Shown here in pieces: positions 4,761-5,450 of a stretch of 5,450 bases of DNA. Below the pieces are notes generated by a model, which worked only from the letters and a program-made list of their open reading frames with translations, was not told the origin of the DNA and ran no database searches. Source of the DNA: Alistipes sp. (lineage in GTDB: Bacteria > Bacteroidota > Bacteroidia > Bacteroidales > Rikenellaceae); contig JAFNUH010000167.1 of assembly GCA_017384185.1 (NCBI GenBank), positions 1 to 5,450 of the forward strand. The letters are read 5' to 3'. Within the stretch, counting starts at the first letter, position 1. Each line of letters opens with the position of its first letter. A program made the translations under genes and the position numbers.

Positions 4761-5450
4761 CTACTGCTCCTTATCACGAGGCTCTACATAGACCTGCCAT
4801 ATCATTGGTGAGTAGGGCAACACCTCGGTGGTAATTGAAGTCGTATCCTCCTCGCCAGTCTCCATACCGTAAGAGTTGTTATACATATTATTATAATAGT
4901 AACTATCGTAATAATTGTTGTAGTAGTTACCATAACCACCATAGCCACCATACATACCGCCCATACCACCATAGTAGTTATTATAGTAGTTATTGTAGTA
5001 GCTATTGCCGTAGTAGCTATTATAATAGTTGTAGTAATTATAGTAGTTGTAGTAATTGCTGTATGACGACGATGACGAGCTACCTGTCACACCCGTTGCG
5101 CCATAAGCATTTGACGACACGGTAAGAATAGCACTCCACGCACCAAGTTTAAGATGAGGAACGGCGTAGTTCCACGCATCTACGAATGAGCTATCCGATG
5201 TGTCATCCTCATTGAGTGATACCTCCAACGCTGTTGCATCTTTATCGTCAACGCTCTCCTCGTAGTCGTTACCATATACGATCTTCTTAATCTCGGGGAT
5301 ATTTGTATCGATAACAAAACCATCGAGCAGACGTGTCACATACCAAACATCGGCAATTGATACAGAATCGGCAGGCTCCGCATCGGCAGGGTGCAGACCC
5401 TCACCAAATTTCTTAAGCAACACCTGGTCAATCTCCTTATTTATCTGAGC
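4761..5450 (-). CDS. FKBP-type peptidyl-prolyl isomerase domain with Tyr-rich insert, 5' end missing
   Basis: The C-terminal 229 residues of a protein whose start lies beyond base 5450; the frame is open to the edge, so the internal GTG at 5423 is not the start. Segments fit an FKBP fold in order: WYVTRLLDGFVIDTN (like the LLDGTVFDS strand; Asp kept, Ile for Phe), a long acidic linker, FVDAWNYAVPHLKLGAWSAI (Trp of the pocket floor kept, KLG turn), SSNAYGATG (same AYGATG as human FKBP12, with the binding Tyr) and the last strand LPYSPMIWQVYV (like IPPHATLVFDVEL; Trp for Phe). Between AYGATG and the last strand, where FKBP12 has only a few residues, about 90 are inserted (nt 5090-4824): a Ser run, 64 residues rich in Tyr, Asn and Gly, and an acidic Thr-rich tail. 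FKBPs catalyse proline cis-trans isomerisation. Activity and location (probably an exported lipoprotein, as in related Bacteroidetes proteins) cannot be judged without the N-terminus. Confidence 0.7.
   Translation of the reverse strand, partial: AQINKEIDQVLLKKFGEGLHPADAEPADSVSIADVWYVTRLLDGFVIDTNIPEIKKIVYGNDYEESVDDKDATALEVSLNEDDTSDSSFVDAWNYAVPHLKLGAWSAILTVSSNAYGATGVTGSSSSSSYSNYYNYYNYYNYYNSYYGNSYYNNYYNNYYGGMGGMYGGYGGYGNYYNNYYDSYYYNNMYNNSYGMETGEEDTTSITTEVLPYSPMIWQVYVEPRDKEQ
4866..5057 (-). repeat. Tyr/Asn/Gly low-complexity coding repeat
   Basis: These 64 codons encode 28 Tyr, 17 Asn, 11 Gly, 4 Ser, 3 Met and 1 Asp. The segment begins with a three-residue NYY period, moves to a four-residue NNYY period, then to GGM/YGG repeats, and returns to NNYY. 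At the DNA level the first part has an 18-base unit (six codons) present twice with one TAC/TAT difference. Repeats of this kind can change length by replication slippage. Mixed TAC/TAT and AAC/AAT codons in the rest suggest selection on the protein and not only recent expansion. Confidence 0.85.

Noticed and set aside
4866..5057. CRISPR-like or noncoding tandem repeat
   Set aside because: The repeat period follows codons (9, 12 and 18 bases), there are no spacers, and it lies in frame inside a coding sequence.
4835..5125. Plus-strand Tyr/Ser-rich open frame
   Set aside because: It is the mirror of the repetitive Tyr/Asn codons of the FKBP-like gene; the minus frame has recognisable fold motifs on both sides of the repeat.
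4761..5450. Reading the Tyr-rich protein as a DUF4270-type lipoprotein
   Set aside because: Considered because of the low-complexity tail, but the LLDGFVIDTN, AWNYAVPHLKLG, AYGATG and PYSPMIWQVYV segments fit an FKBP fold in the right order and spacing apart from the insert.

Overview
The window reads as chromosomal DNA from a member of the Bacteroidota, most likely order Bacteroidales. The signs are SusC-type plug domains, signal peptides ending in Ala-Gln, weak or absent Shine-Dalgarno sequences, and one candidate promoter close to the Bacteroidetes TTTG / TAnnTTTG consensus. A gut genus such as Alistipes is only a guess. Every supported gene lies on the minus strand, so transcription runs from high to low coordinates.

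Layout in transcription order: (1) 5450-4761, the C-terminal part of a protein with an FKBP-type peptidyl-prolyl isomerase domain, whose loop before the last beta strand carries a Tyr/Asn/Gly-rich insert; a terminator follows at 4709-4672. (2) 4547-4302, a small helix-turn-helix protein. Its stop codon lies inside a perfect 9-bp inverted repeat, and a GC-rich hairpin with a U-tract follows at 4270-4231. (3) 4207-1476, four tandem paralogous genes of 221 to 225 codons separated by 12 to 20 bases. Each encodes a signal peptide, a carboxypeptidase-regulatory-like beta-sandwich and a SusC/TonB-receptor plug domain, then stops where the outer-membrane barrel would begin. A strong terminator lies at 1403-1365. 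(4) 1120-1, dnaK, 5' end complete, about 373 codons visible, probably with its own promoter at 1240-1211.

The most unusual content is the quartet of barrel-less plug proteins. All four end at the same structural position, keep their reading frames, lie too close together to hide barrel remnants, and lack the Val-rich TonB-box sequence. They look like a maintained family of small secreted proteins of unknown role, not decayed receptors. The HTH gene and the palindrome in front of the quartet suggest a regulator and operator, but that is inference. The second notable item is the low-complexity insert in the FKBP fold.
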